A DNA stretch of 64,000 nucleotides from Candidatus Gemmiger stercoripullorum (GCA_019119365.1 DWXD01000044.1:1-64000), one strand, 5' to 3'. Positions 20,376 through 30,624 are shown, numbered from the stretch's first letter. Program-made: numbers and translations. Notes: generated by a model from the letters alone, not told the origin.

Positions 20376-21203
20376 ATGAAACGCATTGCCAAACTGGCCG
20401 CCTGGCACTGGGCGCTGGCCCGCAAACCGTTTTTGGCGCTGTGCGCCGTTTTTGCCGCCCAGCAGCTCGCCCTGCTGCTGGCGGCGGCCGCCCTGCAGGC
20501 GAACATCGGCCACAGCTACGCCACGCTGTACGCCGCCTGCTGGCAGCCGCTGGCGTTTTTGCTGGGGCTGGCGGCGGCGCTGCTGGTGGCTTCGGCCGGG
20601 CTGTGGCGGCCCGGGGCCGCGCGCACCGGCACGGCGCTGCTCACGCTGCCCGGCCCGCGCTGGCATCTGGCGGCGGCGCAAAGCGCGCTCTGCGCGCTGC
20701 TGGCGCTGATCTTCACGGCCTGGCAGGTCGTTTTGTACGCCGCGTGCTATGTGCCGGTCACGGCGCTGCTCGCCGCCACTGCCGGCGCACAGCTCGCCAC
20801 GCCCGGCACCGTCTACTATGCGCAGATGGCCGCCGCCAGCACGCAGCCCGGTATGCCCGCCACCACCCTGTATGCGCAGGCGGCCCTGCAGCCGCTTTTC
20901 CAGGCGCTGGCCCCTGCGTTCCCGCTGGGGTGGGCGGCGCTGGCCGTGGGCTTTGCCTGCGTGGCTGTCCAGTCCGGCTGTCTGTTCTTCCACCGCGGGT
21001 GGGGGCGGGCGGCTTCGGCCGCGCTGTGGCTTTGCACCTGCGGCGGCGCGCTGCTCGCTGTGTACGGCGCCCGGCAGCTGCACCAATATGGCTTTGACCT
21101 CTACGGCGGGGCCCTGGTCGTCGGCCTCGGGGTCATGGCCGTGCCGCTGGCCGTTCAGCTGCCGTGGACGCTGCTGCGCCTGCGCCGCGGCGAGCTTTTG
21201 TAA
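20376..21203 (+). CDS. Polytopic membrane protein, putative ABC permease (copy 2)
   Basis: MKRIAKLAAWHWALARKPFLALCAV; resembles copy 1 in N-terminus and hydropathy. Confidence 0.65.
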   Translation: MKRIAKLAAWHWALARKPFLALCAVFAAQQLALLLAAAALQANIGHSYATLYAACWQPLAFLLGLAAALLVASAGLWRPGAARTGTALLTLPGPRWHLAAAQSALCALLALIFTAWQVVLYAACYVPVTALLAATAGAQLATPGTVYYAQMAAASTQPGMPATTLYAQAALQPLFQALAPAFPLGWAALAVGFACVAVQSGCLFFHRGWGRAASAALWLCTCGGALLAVYGARQLHQYGFDLYGGALVVGLGVMAVPLAVQLPWTLLRLRRGELL

Positions 21204-21218
21204 AGGAGGAAAAACGCG

Positions 21219-22613
21219 ATGAAAACCACCCGCAAACCCGGCCGCAGCCTGGCTGTGCTGGCACTGGCCGCCGCGGCGGTGCTGGCGGCGGCCGCCGTCT
21301 TCCACTATGCGGGGCGCGGCGTGCTCAACGCCCGCCTGATCGAGCCGCAGGGCGACCCCGCGGCGCTGCAGGGCTTTACGCTGCAGGGCCGGGTCGAGCA
21401 CAGCGGCAACGCGCGGACCACCTTTGCCGTGCAGGACGGCGGCTTTACCAGCGCGACCGAACTGGATACGGACGCCGATCCGCAGAGCTACGGCTTCGGT
21501 TCTGTCAGCTGGGGTACGTTGTGGACCGTGCTGCCGCAGGACCTGGACGCCGTCAACGCCGCGGCCGAGAGCAGCGGCGACACCCTTTACAGCCAGGCCA
21601 GCCGGCTTGTGCGCATCTGCACGCTCAACCTGCCGGACGGCAGCTGCGTGGCGTTCCCGGGCATGACCTGCGAGCTGGACGAGCCTGTCCAGGTCGCCGC
21701 TTACTGGGACGAACTGCGCGGCGGCTGGCAGGCCTGGCGCGACGCCGCCGACCCCGGGGCCCTGCCCGACGGCCCGCAGCTCTCCTTTGAAACGCCGCGC
21801 TGGCAGGGGCATTACTGCTTTGTCTGGCCGCAGTCCACCGACCGGATGACCGCCGGGGTCTACCGCGTTGACCAGGCGCTGTCCGCCGCCGAGGCGGACG
21901 CGCAGGACGGAAGCCAGACCCCCGCCGCCGGGGGAAGCTATGGGGCCGTCAGCTGCCTGTATGCGCCGCCCGAAGCCGCCCGCGTGCTGGCCTGCCTGCC
22001 CGCCGGGGATCTGATGGGGGTGCTGTACCTGGACGCGGAAAACACAATGCTGCTCGACTTCGTCAGTCAGGACGGCCGCTGCGTTGAACAGTATCCGCTT
22101 GCCGCCCAGGTCGACCCGAGCACGGCGTACGCCGAACGGCTGCCCTGCCAGCGCGAAGGGCAGGCGGCTTTCCTGGCCGGCTGCATGGCGGGGGAAGAAG
22201 TACAATTGTGGAAACATCTGGTCGTCGTACAGGTGGAGAACGGCCGGGTGAGCCGGCTGTACAATGAGGCTTATGCCCCCGCGCGCACCGCGCTGGGGAA
22301 CGAGAGCTTCGGCGGAGACCTGTGCCTGGCCCAGCTGGACGGCACCGGCGACCGCCTGCTGCTGGTGGAGGAAGCCTATGATGTCTGGCGCTGGACCGTG
22401 CGCGGGTACGAGGAACGCGCCATGACCAAGAACTGCTACCTGACTGTGCAGGATACGGCCGAAGGCAAGATGCTGTACAGCGCCAAAATCAAGACCGACC
22501 AGCTCAGCGGCTGGGGTTGGGGAAGCATGCACGGCCATGTGTACAATGCGTTGGACGCCCTGCACACGCTGAGCGCCAGCTCCTATATTGATTTCCCGGA
22601 TCTTGCCGAATAA
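21219..22613 (+). CDS. Membrane-anchored extracytoplasmic protein (copy 2)
   Basis: N-terminal TM; LQGFTLQGRVE / AGVYRV / DPSTAY blocks shared with copy 1. Confidence 0.65.
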   Translation: MKTTRKPGRSLAVLALAAAAVLAAAAVFHYAGRGVLNARLIEPQGDPAALQGFTLQGRVEHSGNARTTFAVQDGGFTSATELDTDADPQSYGFGSVSWGTLWTVLPQDLDAVNAAAESSGDTLYSQASRLVRICTLNLPDGSCVAFPGMTCELDEPVQVAAYWDELRGGWQAWRDAADPGALPDGPQLSFETPRWQGHYCFVWPQSTDRMTAGVYRVDQALSAAEADAQDGSQTPAAGGSYGAVSCLYAPPEAARVLACLPAGDLMGVLYLDAENTMLLDFVSQDGRCVEQYPLAAQVDPSTAYAERLPCQREGQAAFLAGCMAGEEVQLWKHLVVVQVENGRVSRLYNEAYAPARTALGNESFGGDLCLAQLDGTGDRLLLVEEAYDVWRWTVRGYEERAMTKNCYLTVQDTAEGKMLYSAKIKTDQLSGWGWGSMHGHVYNALDALHTLSASSYIDFPDLAE

Positions 22614-22628
22614 AAGGAGGGGACTGCA

Positions 22629-23360
22629 ATGATCGAAGTCAAGGACCTGAAAAAGACCTGGCGGCGCCGCGGCAAGCCGGTCGGCCTGCTGGGCGCGAGC
22701 TTTACGGTGCCAAACGGGCAGATCGTAGGCGTGCTGGGCGACAACGGCGCAGGCAAAACCACGCTGCTGCGCACGATGGCCGGGCTTTTGCCCGCGCAGG
22801 GCGGCACGGCGCTGTTCGACGGCCGCCCCGCCGCCAGCCAGTACGAGCGGCTCAGCTTCATCACCGGCGAAGGCAGCTACTACCCCGCCATGACGGTGGG
22901 GGAGTACGGCGCGTTTTTGGCCGACCTGCACCCGGCGTTCGACCCGGCGCGCTACGCGGCGTTTTTGCAGTTTTTCTCCCTGGCCGAAACCGACCGCATC
23001 GGCCACCTTTCCACCGGGCAGAAAGCGCGGGTGGAGCTGGCCGCCGGGTTTGCCAAGCGGGCGGACTATTACCTGATGGACGAGCCGTTTTTGGGCAAGG
23101 ACGCCTTCACCCGCAAGGACGTTCTCAAGCTGATGAGCGGCGTGCTGCACGGCGGCGAGACCATTTTGCTGACGACGCATTATCTGGATGATGTGGAGCA
23201 GTTTTTGGACCGCGTTCTTGTGCTGCATGACGGCGTCATCGCCGATGATTTCCTCATGGAGGACCTGCAGCAGAGCGGCGAAACGCTGCTGGCCCGCCTG
23301 GGCCGCACCTGCGGGTGGGACCCCGCGCGCTACCTGCAGTTCGGCCGGGGGGAGGGGTGA
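22629..23360 (+). CDS. ABC transporter ATP-binding protein
   Basis: GDNGAGKTTLLRTMAG, LSTGQKARVELAAG, YYLMDEPFLGKD. Confidence 0.92.
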   Translation: MIEVKDLKKTWRRRGKPVGLLGASFTVPNGQIVGVLGDNGAGKTTLLRTMAGLLPAQGGTALFDGRPAASQYERLSFITGEGSYYPAMTVGEYGAFLADLHPAFDPARYAAFLQFFSLAETDRIGHLSTGQKARVELAAGFAKRADYYLMDEPFLGKDAFTRKDVLKLMSGVLHGGETILLTTHYLDDVEQFLDRVLVLHDGVIADDFLMEDLQQSGETLLARLGRTCGWDPARYLQFGRGEG

Positions 23361-23363
23361 ACC

Positions 23364-23582
23364 ATGCCCCGCCTGACCCCCAACGAAGCCGCCCTCTGGC
23401 GGCTTTTGCAGGCGCGCCGCGGCCAGGCCGTGCCCCGCGCGGAGCTGTTGGCGGGCGTCGGCTGGCCGGCCGCCGCCCGCACCCGCACGCTGGATGTGCA
23501 CATCCAGCACCTGCGCCGCAAACTCGGCCCCGCCGCCCGCATCGAGACCGTGTTCAAGGTCGGCTACCGCCTGGTGGGCTGA
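23364..23582 (+). CDS. Stand-alone OmpR/PhoB-type winged-helix DNA-binding protein
   Basis: LTPNEAALWRLLQARRGQAVPRAELL...RTLDVHIQHLRRKLGPAARIETVFKVGYRLVG; no receiver domain; 3 nt after ATPase stop. Confidence 0.85.
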   Translation: MPRLTPNEAALWRLLQARRGQAVPRAELLAGVGWPAAARTRTLDVHIQHLRRKLGPAARIETVFKVGYRLVG

Positions 23583-23595
23583 CAAAACAGAAAAG

Positions 23596-23644
23596 AAAAA
23601 CCGGCGCCCGCTGCCATTCCCAAGGCAGCGGGCGCCGGTTTTTT
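23596..23644. terminator. Rho-independent terminator
   Basis: AAAAACCGGCGCCCGCTGCC-N8-GGCAGCGGGCGCCGGTTTTTT. Confidence 0.93.
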
Positions 23645-23711
23645 AAAACATGTTTGTCGCCCCGGCGAAACAGGCGCTGGACCAGTCGAAAAATTGCAAC
23701 CCGCATCCCGC

Positions 23712-23850
23712 CGCAACCTCTGTAGGGGCCGATTCCATATCGGCCCGCGCCGCGCCGCCGCAACCCCCGCGGGCGGATATCGAATCCGCCCCTGCGACCG
23801 GCCACAGGGCCCGCAACCCCTGTAGGGGACGATGCTCGCATCGTCCCGCG
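23712..23850. repeat. Cluster of three palindromic GTAGGGGCGGATTC-type repeat units, middle one inverted
   Basis: GCAACCTCTGTAGGGGCCGATTCCATATCGGCCCGC; GCGGGCGGATATCGAATCCGCCCCTGCGACC (inverted); GCAACCCCTGTAGGGGACGATGCTCGCATCGTCCCGC. Confidence 0.8.
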
Positions 23851-23914
23851 GCACTGGCCGGGCTGCCAACCTCCCCGGGAAAACAGAAACCTCCCCCGCG
23901 CGCGGGGCTGCGCC

Positions 23915-24883
23915 TCACACGCCGCCCTGTCCGTTCACGCGCTCGAACACGCGCAGGATGTCCGGGTCGGCCAGCTTGATGCACCGGCCGGACAGGCGGT
24001 GCAGGCCGTTTTCTTCGGGGATGCGCCCAAACGTCAGCCGCTGCGCGCACAGCGCCTGCGTCTTTAGCCCGCTGCGCTCGTTCATTTTGCGGTTGCCGTA
24101 CTTGATATCGCCCAGCACCGGGTGGCCCAGATACGCCAGGTGTGCGCGGATCTGGTGCGTGCGCCCGGTGACAAGCCCGATGCGGCACAGCGCATACGGC
24201 CCCTGGCACCGCAGCACGGACACATCGGTGATGATCTGCTTGTACCCTTCGCTTTCGCGCGCGTGGATGCGGACCTTGTTGCCCTTCTCGCTGTGCTGCA
24301 GCCAGGCGATGTGCCGCCCGGCGGGCGGCGCGCCCACCGTGATGGTCAGGTACTCTTTTTTCAGCCAGTCGCTGCGGATGATCTCGTTCATGTCGCGCAG
24401 CGCGGCATAGTTTTTGGCCGCGATCACCAGCCCTTCGGTGCCGCGGTCCAGCCGGTTGCACAGCGCGGGGGCAAACCGCTGCTCGGCGTGCGGGTCATAC
24501 TGCCCGGCCGCCGCCAGCTGCGCCGTGAACGCGTCGATCAGGTTTGCGTCGCCGGTGCGGTCGCTGTGGCACAAAAGGTGCGCGGGTTTGTACAAGACGG
24601 CGATGTCCGCATCCTCGTACACGACCGTCACCGGCGGCTGGCGGCGCGCCGGTTTCGCGGCCGGGGCGGGCTTTTCGGGGAAAAACTCGTCGTTGATATA
24701 CAGCTCGATCACATCGCCCGCCGCCAGCCTTGCGTCCGGCTCGGCGCGCCGGCCGTTGACCTTGACGCGTTTGTTGCGGAAACTCTTGTACAAAAGGCTG
24801 CGCGGCAGCCCGCTGGTCACGCTCTCCACAAAGCGGGACAGGCGCACCCCGTCCTCGTTTGCCCCGGCGGTAAACTTTTTCAT
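23915..24883 (-). CDS. RluA family pseudouridine synthase
   Basis: S4-like N-terminus, LCNRLDRGTEGLVIAAKN, GLVTGRTHQIRAHLAYLGHPVLGDIKYG. Confidence 0.92.
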   Translation of the reverse strand: MKKFTAGANEDGVRLSRFVESVTSGLPRSLLYKSFRNKRVKVNGRRAEPDARLAAGDVIELYINDEFFPEKPAPAAKPARRQPPVTVVYEDADIAVLYKPAHLLCHSDRTGDANLIDAFTAQLAAAGQYDPHAEQRFAPALCNRLDRGTEGLVIAAKNYAALRDMNEIIRSDWLKKEYLTITVGAPPAGRHIAWLQHSEKGNKVRIHARESEGYKQIITDVSVLRCQGPYALCRIGLVTGRTHQIRAHLAYLGHPVLGDIKYGNRKMNERSGLKTQALCAQRLTFGRIPEENGLHRLSGRCIKLADPDILRVFERVNGQGGV

Positions 24884-24901
24884 CCCGGCCCCTCCCGTGC
24901 A

Positions 24902-24929
24902 TTGCAAATCGTTGAGAATAGTATATAAT
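24902..24929 (+). promoter_or_regulatory. Promoter for radC-like gene
   Basis: TTGCAA-N16-TATAAT. Confidence 0.65.
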
Positions 24930-24973
24930 AAAAACGACCGAACGTAAAGCCGCAGAGGGGGAGGGAAGCCGCC

Positions 24974-25783
24974 ATGCCGCAGGACAAAAAGGAAAAGCCG
25001 CTGCACGCCGACCACCGCGCCCGCATGCAGCAGCGTGTGCGGCGCGACGGCCTTGCCAGCCTGGCCGCGCACGAAGTGCTGGAATACCTGCTGTTTTTCT
25101 CCATCCCGCGGCAGGACACCAACCCCATCGCCCACCGCCTGATCCGCCATTTCGGCAGCTACTGCAACGTGCTGGACGCCACCGAGGAAGAGCTGCTCAA
25201 GGTCGAAGGCGTCGGCCCGGCCAGCGCGCGGCTCATCGCGTCCATCCGCAAGTTTGAGCAGGTCTACCAGCTGCAGCAGCGGCGCGGCCGCGCCCGGCCG
25301 CTGCGCACCGAGGCCGACCGCATCGAGTATGTCAGCCCGCTGTTTCTTTCCGAACGCGAGGAAAAGTGCTACCTGATCACGATGAACGACCAGTGCCTGC
25401 CGCTGCGGGAGGTCCTTGTGTCCGAAGGCGTGCCCAACCACACCGGCATCGACAGCCGCAAGCTCGCGCGGGCGGCGGTGGCCAGCGGCGGCACCTGCGC
25501 CGTGCTGGCGCACAACCACCCCTCCGGCGTGGCCGCGCCGTCCCGGTCGGACCTTGTGGCCACCGCGCTGGTCGAACGCCTGCTGGATACGCTGGGCGTG
25601 CATCTGCTGGACCACATCATCACCGCGCCGGACGGCGCCGCCAGCATGATGCGCCAGTACCGCGCCGCGCAGGAGCAGGCCCGGCGCGAAGGCGAAACCC
25701 TGGCCCGGCCCGCCGTGCAGGACCCCATGCTTGCCAGCGACCCGGTCATCCTCCTTGATACCCTCGAAGGCGAAGAAGCATAA
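24974..25783 (+). CDS. radC: RadC family JAMM-domain protein
   Basis: HhH-like VEGVGPASARLI; JAMM AHNHPSGVAAPSRSD. Confidence 0.92.
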   Translation: MPQDKKEKPLHADHRARMQQRVRRDGLASLAAHEVLEYLLFFSIPRQDTNPIAHRLIRHFGSYCNVLDATEEELLKVEGVGPASARLIASIRKFEQVYQLQQRRGRARPLRTEADRIEYVSPLFLSEREEKCYLITMNDQCLPLREVLVSEGVPNHTGIDSRKLARAAVASGGTCAVLAHNHPSGVAAPSRSDLVATALVERLLDTLGVHLLDHIITAPDGAASMMRQYRAAQEQARREGETLARPAVQDPMLASDPVILLDTLEGEEA

Positions 25784-25790
25784 AACACAA

Positions 25791-25822
25791 AACCGCCGCC
25801 CCTTGCGGGGCGGCGGCGTTAT
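25791..25822. terminator. Terminator hairpin between convergent radC and hpf
   Basis: CCGCCGCCCC-TTGC-GGGGCGGCGG. Confidence 0.7.
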
Positions 25823-25852
25823 GCCTGTTTTACGTTTTATGCGTTACGCTTC

Positions 25853-26365
25853 TTATTCTTCCGGCACCAGCAGCCCGTAGCCGCCGTTGGCGCGGCGGTA
25901 CACGGCTTCAATGCCGCCGCTCTCGACGCTGCGGAACAGATAGAAGCTGTGGCCCAGCAGGTCCATCTGCAAAATGGCTTCCTCGACCGTGCAGGGCTTG
26001 ACCGCGAAGTGCTTTTCGCGCACAACGTTCATCGGCTCCTCCGTCACCTGCGGGGCTTCCTGCGCGGCTGCGGCCGTCAGCTTGTCGCCCAGGCGCTTGC
26101 GGTGTTTTACCACCCGGCGCACCAGCAGGTCCACGGCGTCGTTCAGGGCGTCCTCCATGCGCTCGTCGGTCTTTTCGGCCCGCATTGTCAGCGAACCGCT
26201 GCGCAGCGTCAGCTCCACCGTCTGGCCGCTTTTTTCCACCGTGACGGTGACCTGGGCCGCCGGCTCCTGCGGGAAGAACTTGTCCAGCTTGGCCAGCTTT
26301 TTCTCCGCCAGGTCGATAAAACTCTGCTTTAAGGTGACACGGCGACCGGTACATGTGACTTTCAT
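25853..26365 (-). CDS. hpf: Long-form ribosome hibernation promoting factor
   Basis: MKVTCTGRRVTLKQSFIDLAEKKLAKLDKFF; C-terminal FAVKPCTVEEAILQMDLLGHSFYLFR. Confidence 0.93.
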   Translation of the reverse strand: MKVTCTGRRVTLKQSFIDLAEKKLAKLDKFFPQEPAAQVTVTVEKSGQTVELTLRSGSLTMRAEKTDERMEDALNDAVDLLVRRVVKHRKRLGDKLTAAAAQEAPQVTEEPMNVVREKHFAVKPCTVEEAILQMDLLGHSFYLFRSVESGGIEAVYRRANGGYGLLVPEE

Positions 26366-26457
26366 TGGAAAACCTCCCTTATGCGCCGCACCCGGCGGCA
26401 CGGCGCCTCATCGGCCCCCGCCCGGCGCCTTGCGGTGCGGGCGGATACCGTACCTAT

Positions 26458-26486
26458 ATTATAGCAAGCCTTGGCCGAAAAGTAAA
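26458..26486 (-). promoter_or_regulatory. Promoter for hpf
   Basis: Minus strand TTTACT-N17-TATAAT. Confidence 0.6.
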
Positions 26487-26569
26487 ATACTTTCCAACAA
26501 AAAACACCAGATTTGTAAAAAGTTCACAAAGGCGGCCCGCGGCGGCTGTCACCACAGAAAGGGAACGAT

Positions 26570-28447
26570 ATGGACAAACTCACCGCCCTGCAGACCTATT
26601 TCGGCCACAGCGCGTTCCGCCCCGGGCAGGAGCCCATCATCGACGCGCTGACCGCCGGGCGGGATGTGCTGGCCGTCATGCCCACCGGCGCGGGCAAATC
26701 GGCCTGCTACCAGATCCCGGCCGTGCTGCTCGGCGGCGTCACGCTGGTCATCTCGCCGCTGATCTCGCTCATGCAGGACCAGGTCGCCGCCCTGCGGGAG
26801 GAGAGCATCCCCGCCGCCTGCCTGCATTCCGGCCAGGACGAGGAGACCTACCGCGCCCTTGTGCAACAGGCGCTCGGCGGTGCGTTCCGCATCCTCTACG
26901 CCGCGCCCGAACGCCTGGAGACCGAAAGTTTCACCGCCCTGTGCCAGCGCCTGGATGTGCGCCTTGTGGCGGTGGACGAAGCGCACTGCGTTTCGCAGTG
27001 GGGGCAGGATTTCCGCCCGAGCTATCTCAAAATCGCGGCGTTCCTGGCCCGGCTGCCGCGCCGCCCGGCCGTCGGCGCGTTCACGGCCACCGCGACCGAA
27101 CAGGTCCGGCAGGACATCATCCGCCTGCTCGGCCTGCGGGACCCCCTGTGCCTGACCACCGGCTTCGACCGCCCCAACCTCTACTTTGCGGTCGCCCGCC
27201 CGCGCGACAAAGAACGTTATATAGAAGAATACGTCCTTGACCACCCCGACAAAAGCGGCATCGTCTACTGCGCCACGCGCAAAAGCGTCGAAAGCCTCTG
27301 CCGCCAGCTGCAGGCCTCGGGCATCCGGGCCACCCGCTACCACGCCGGGCTGGAGGCCGAAGAACGCGCCAGAAACCAGGAGGATTTCGTCTACGACCGC
27401 CGCCGCGTCATGGTTGCGACCAACGCGTTCGGCATGGGCATCGACAAATCGAACGTTAGCTTTGTGCTGCACTACAACATGCCCAAGAACCTCGAAAACT
27501 ACTACCAGGAGGCCGGGCGCGCCGGGCGCGACGGCGCAAAGGCCGAGTGCATCCTGCTGTTCTCTCTCGGCGATATCCAGACCGCGCGCTATTTCATAAA
27601 AAACAGCCGTGAAAACGACGAGCTCACGCCCGAAGAAGCCGAAGCCGCCGAGGCCCGCGACCTCGAACGGCTGGAGCGCATGGTCGGCTACTGCAAGACA
27701 ACGCGCTGCCTGCGCGGGTATCTGCTTGCCTATTTCGGCGAGACCCATACCGGCAAATGCGGAAACTGCGGCAACTGCTGCGGCGATTTCGTCGAGACCG
27801 ACATCACGACCGAGGCGCAGAAGATCCTCTCCGGCCTGGCCCGCATCGAAAAGCGCTGGCCCGGCGGGCTCGGCGTCGTTGCGCTGGTGCAGATGCTGCG
27901 CGGCAGCCGCGACCAGAACACGCTGCGCCGCGGGCTGGACGAACTGCCCACCTACGGCATTATGAAGGACACCGCCCCCGCCCGCATGCGCCTGTACCTC
28001 GACGCGCTCGAAGAACAGGGCTACATCCTGCCCGCTGGCGGCGAGTACCCGGTGCTGCGCCTTGGGGCCAAAGCGGGCGGCGTGCTGTTCCGCGGCGAAA
28101 AAGTCACCATGACCGAGCGCCGCCCCGCCCCCGGGCGGGAGGAACAGGCCGGCCGCCGCGCCTCCCGCCGCAAAACCGCCGCGCGCGCCGCAGCCGCCTA
28201 TGCGGCAGGGGACGGAACGCTGTTCGACCGCCTGCGCGCGCTGCGCGCCGAACTGGCCCAGCAGCACCATGTGCCCGCCTACTTGATCTTTTCCAACGCC
28301 ACGCTGACCGAAATGGCCGAAAAACGCCCGCGCACGGCGGGGGACTTCATGCGCATCTCGGGCGTCGGCAGCGCCAAGGCCAGCCGCTACGGCCCGGCCT
28401 TCCTGCGCGAGATCGCCGCCTATCTTGCCGAAGAACCGGAAAAATGA
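26570..28447 (+). CDS. recQ: ATP-dependent DNA helicase RecQ
   Basis: MPTGAGKSACYQIPA, VDEAHCVSQWG, QEAGRAGRDG, Zn site CGNCGNCC, HRDC region. Confidence 0.95.
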   Translation: MDKLTALQTYFGHSAFRPGQEPIIDALTAGRDVLAVMPTGAGKSACYQIPAVLLGGVTLVISPLISLMQDQVAALREESIPAACLHSGQDEETYRALVQQALGGAFRILYAAPERLETESFTALCQRLDVRLVAVDEAHCVSQWGQDFRPSYLKIAAFLARLPRRPAVGAFTATATEQVRQDIIRLLGLRDPLCLTTGFDRPNLYFAVARPRDKERYIEEYVLDHPDKSGIVYCATRKSVESLCRQLQASGIRATRYHAGLEAEERARNQEDFVYDRRRVMVATNAFGMGIDKSNVSFVLHYNMPKNLENYYQEAGRAGRDGAKAECILLFSLGDIQTARYFIKNSRENDELTPEEAEAAEARDLERLERMVGYCKTTRCLRGYLLAYFGETHTGKCGNCGNCCGDFVETDITTEAQKILSGLARIEKRWPGGLGVVALVQMLRGSRDQNTLRRGLDELPTYGIMKDTAPARMRLYLDALEEQGYILPAGGEYPVLRLGAKAGGVLFRGEKVTMTERRPAPGREEQAGRRASRRKTAARAAAAYAAGDGTLFDRLRALRAELAQQHHVPAYLIFSNATLTEMAEKRPRTAGDFMRISGVGSAKASRYGPAFLREIAAYLAEEPEK

Positions 28448-28481
28448 CCACAGGGCAGGGCGCGTTTCGCTGTCAGGCCAC

Positions 28482-28510
28482 TTTACTTTTCACCCGGCGT
28501 GCATTATAAT
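28482..28510 (+). promoter_or_regulatory. Promoter for uvrB
   Basis: TTTACT-N17-TATAAT. Confidence 0.65.
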
Positions 28511-28579
28511 GGGTACAGCCGAGATACTACTATTAGTTGTAAAAACAAATATAAGTTGTTGCAAAAAGGAGGGGACGGC

Positions 28580-30624
28580 ATGGACCAGACCGGCGAAAGC
28601 ATCTTTCATCTCCAGGCGCCTTTTGCCCCCACGGGCGACCAGCCGCAGGCCATCGAAGCGCTTGTGCAGGGCATCCGGGCGGGGGACAAGGGGCAGACGC
28701 TGCTCGGCGTGACCGGCTCGGGCAAGACCTTCACGATGGCCAACATCATTGCCCGCTGCAACCGCCCCACGCTGATCCTGGAGCCGAACAAAACCCTCGC
28801 CTCCCAGATCTGCACCGAGATGCGCGGCTTTTTCCCGGACGATGCGGTCGAGTATTTTGTCTCCTACTACGACTATTACCAGCCGGAAGCCTACATCCCC
28901 TCGACAGATACCTATATCGAAAAGGACAGCGCCATCAACGATGAAATCGACCGCCTGCGCCATTCGGCCACGGCGGCGCTGTCGGAGCAGCGCAACGTCA
29001 TCATCGTCGCCAGCGTCTCCTGCATCTACAGCCTGGGCGACCCCATCGACTACCGCAGCATGGTCATCAGCCTGCGCCCCGGCATGCGTCTGGACCGCGA
29101 CGAGCTCTGCCGCCGCCTGGTCAAGCTGCAGTATGAGCGCAACGACGTCAATTTCATCCGCAACAAGTTCCGCGTGCGCGGCGATATCGTCGACATCCAC
29201 CTCGCTTACAACGACGAGTTCGCCATCCGCGTCGAGTTTTTCGGCGATGAGGTCGACCGCATCTGCGAGTTCGACCCCCTGACCGGCGAACGGCGCAACG
29301 TGGTGCGCCATGTCGCGATCTTCCCGGCTTCGCACTACATCGTCGGGCCGGAAAAGATGCAGCAGGGCCTGGCCAAGATCAACGACGAGATGGAGGCCCA
29401 GGTCCGCCTTTTCACCGAGCAGGGCAAGCTGATCGAAGCGCAGCGCATCGCCCAGCGCACCAAATACGATATGGAGATGCTGCAGGAGGTCGGTACCTGC
29501 AAGGGCATCGAAAACTATTCGGCGGTTCTGTCCGGCCGCGCGCCCGGCTCCACGCCGACAACGCTGCTCGACTATTTCCCCGAAGACTTCCTTTTGATGG
29601 TGGACGAGAGCCACGTCATGCTGCCGCAGGTGCGCGGCATGTTCGGCGGCGACTACAGCCGCAAAAAAACGCTGGTCGAATACGGGTTCCGCCTGCCTTC
29701 GGCGTTCGACAACCGCCCGCTCAAATTTGAGGAATTTGAGGCGAAGGTCGGCCAGACCATCTTTGTCTCGGCCACGCCCGGCGGCTATGAGCGCGAGCAT
29801 TCCTCCCGCGTGGCGGAGCAGGTCATCCGCCCCACCGGCCTGCTGGACCCGCTTGTCAGCGTGCGCCCGGTCGAAGGCCAGATCGAGGACCTGCTCGGCG
29901 AGATCCGCACGCGCATCGACCGCGGCGAGCGCGCCCTTGTCACCACCCTGACCGTCAAGATGGCCGAGGACCTGACCGATTACCTGGAAGAACACGGCGT
30001 CAAGACCAAATATATGCACCACGAAGTCGATACCTTCGAGCGCATGGAGATCATCAAGGACCTGCGCACCGGCGCCATCGACGTCATTGTCGGCATCAAC
30101 CTGCTGCGCGAGGGTCTCGATCTGCCAGAAGTCTCGCTCATCGCCATCCTGGACGCCGACAAGGAAGGTTTTCTGCGCAGCGAGACCAGCCTGATCCAGA
30201 CCATCGGCCGCGCCGCCCGCAACGCGAACGGCATGGTCGTCATGTATGCGGACGAAGTCACCCCCAGCATGGAGCGCGCCATCCGCGAGACCGAGCGCCG
30301 CCGCGCCATCCAGGACGCCTACAACAAAGAGCACGGCATCACGCCCAAAACCATCGTCAAGGCCATCGGCGACGGGCTGGAGATCAGCATGTCGGACGAA
30401 AACAAACGCCTGCGCCAGCGCCGCATGAGCCGCGCCGAGCGCGAACAGACCATCGCCCGCCTGACCCGCGAGATGAAGGAGGCCGCCAAGCTGCTGCAGT
30501 TTGAGCACGCCGCCTTCCTGCGCGATGAGATCGAGCGCCTGCAGCGCGGCGAAGACCCCGATACAGACGAAAGCGAGCGCCGCGCCGCGGGCAAGAAACG
30601 CAAAGGCAGGAGGAAAAAAGCACA

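Noticed and set aside
28510-28580. SOS/LexA box upstream of uvrB
   Set aside because: No CGAACN4GTTCG-like sequence between promoter and start; nothing supports LexA control from sequence.
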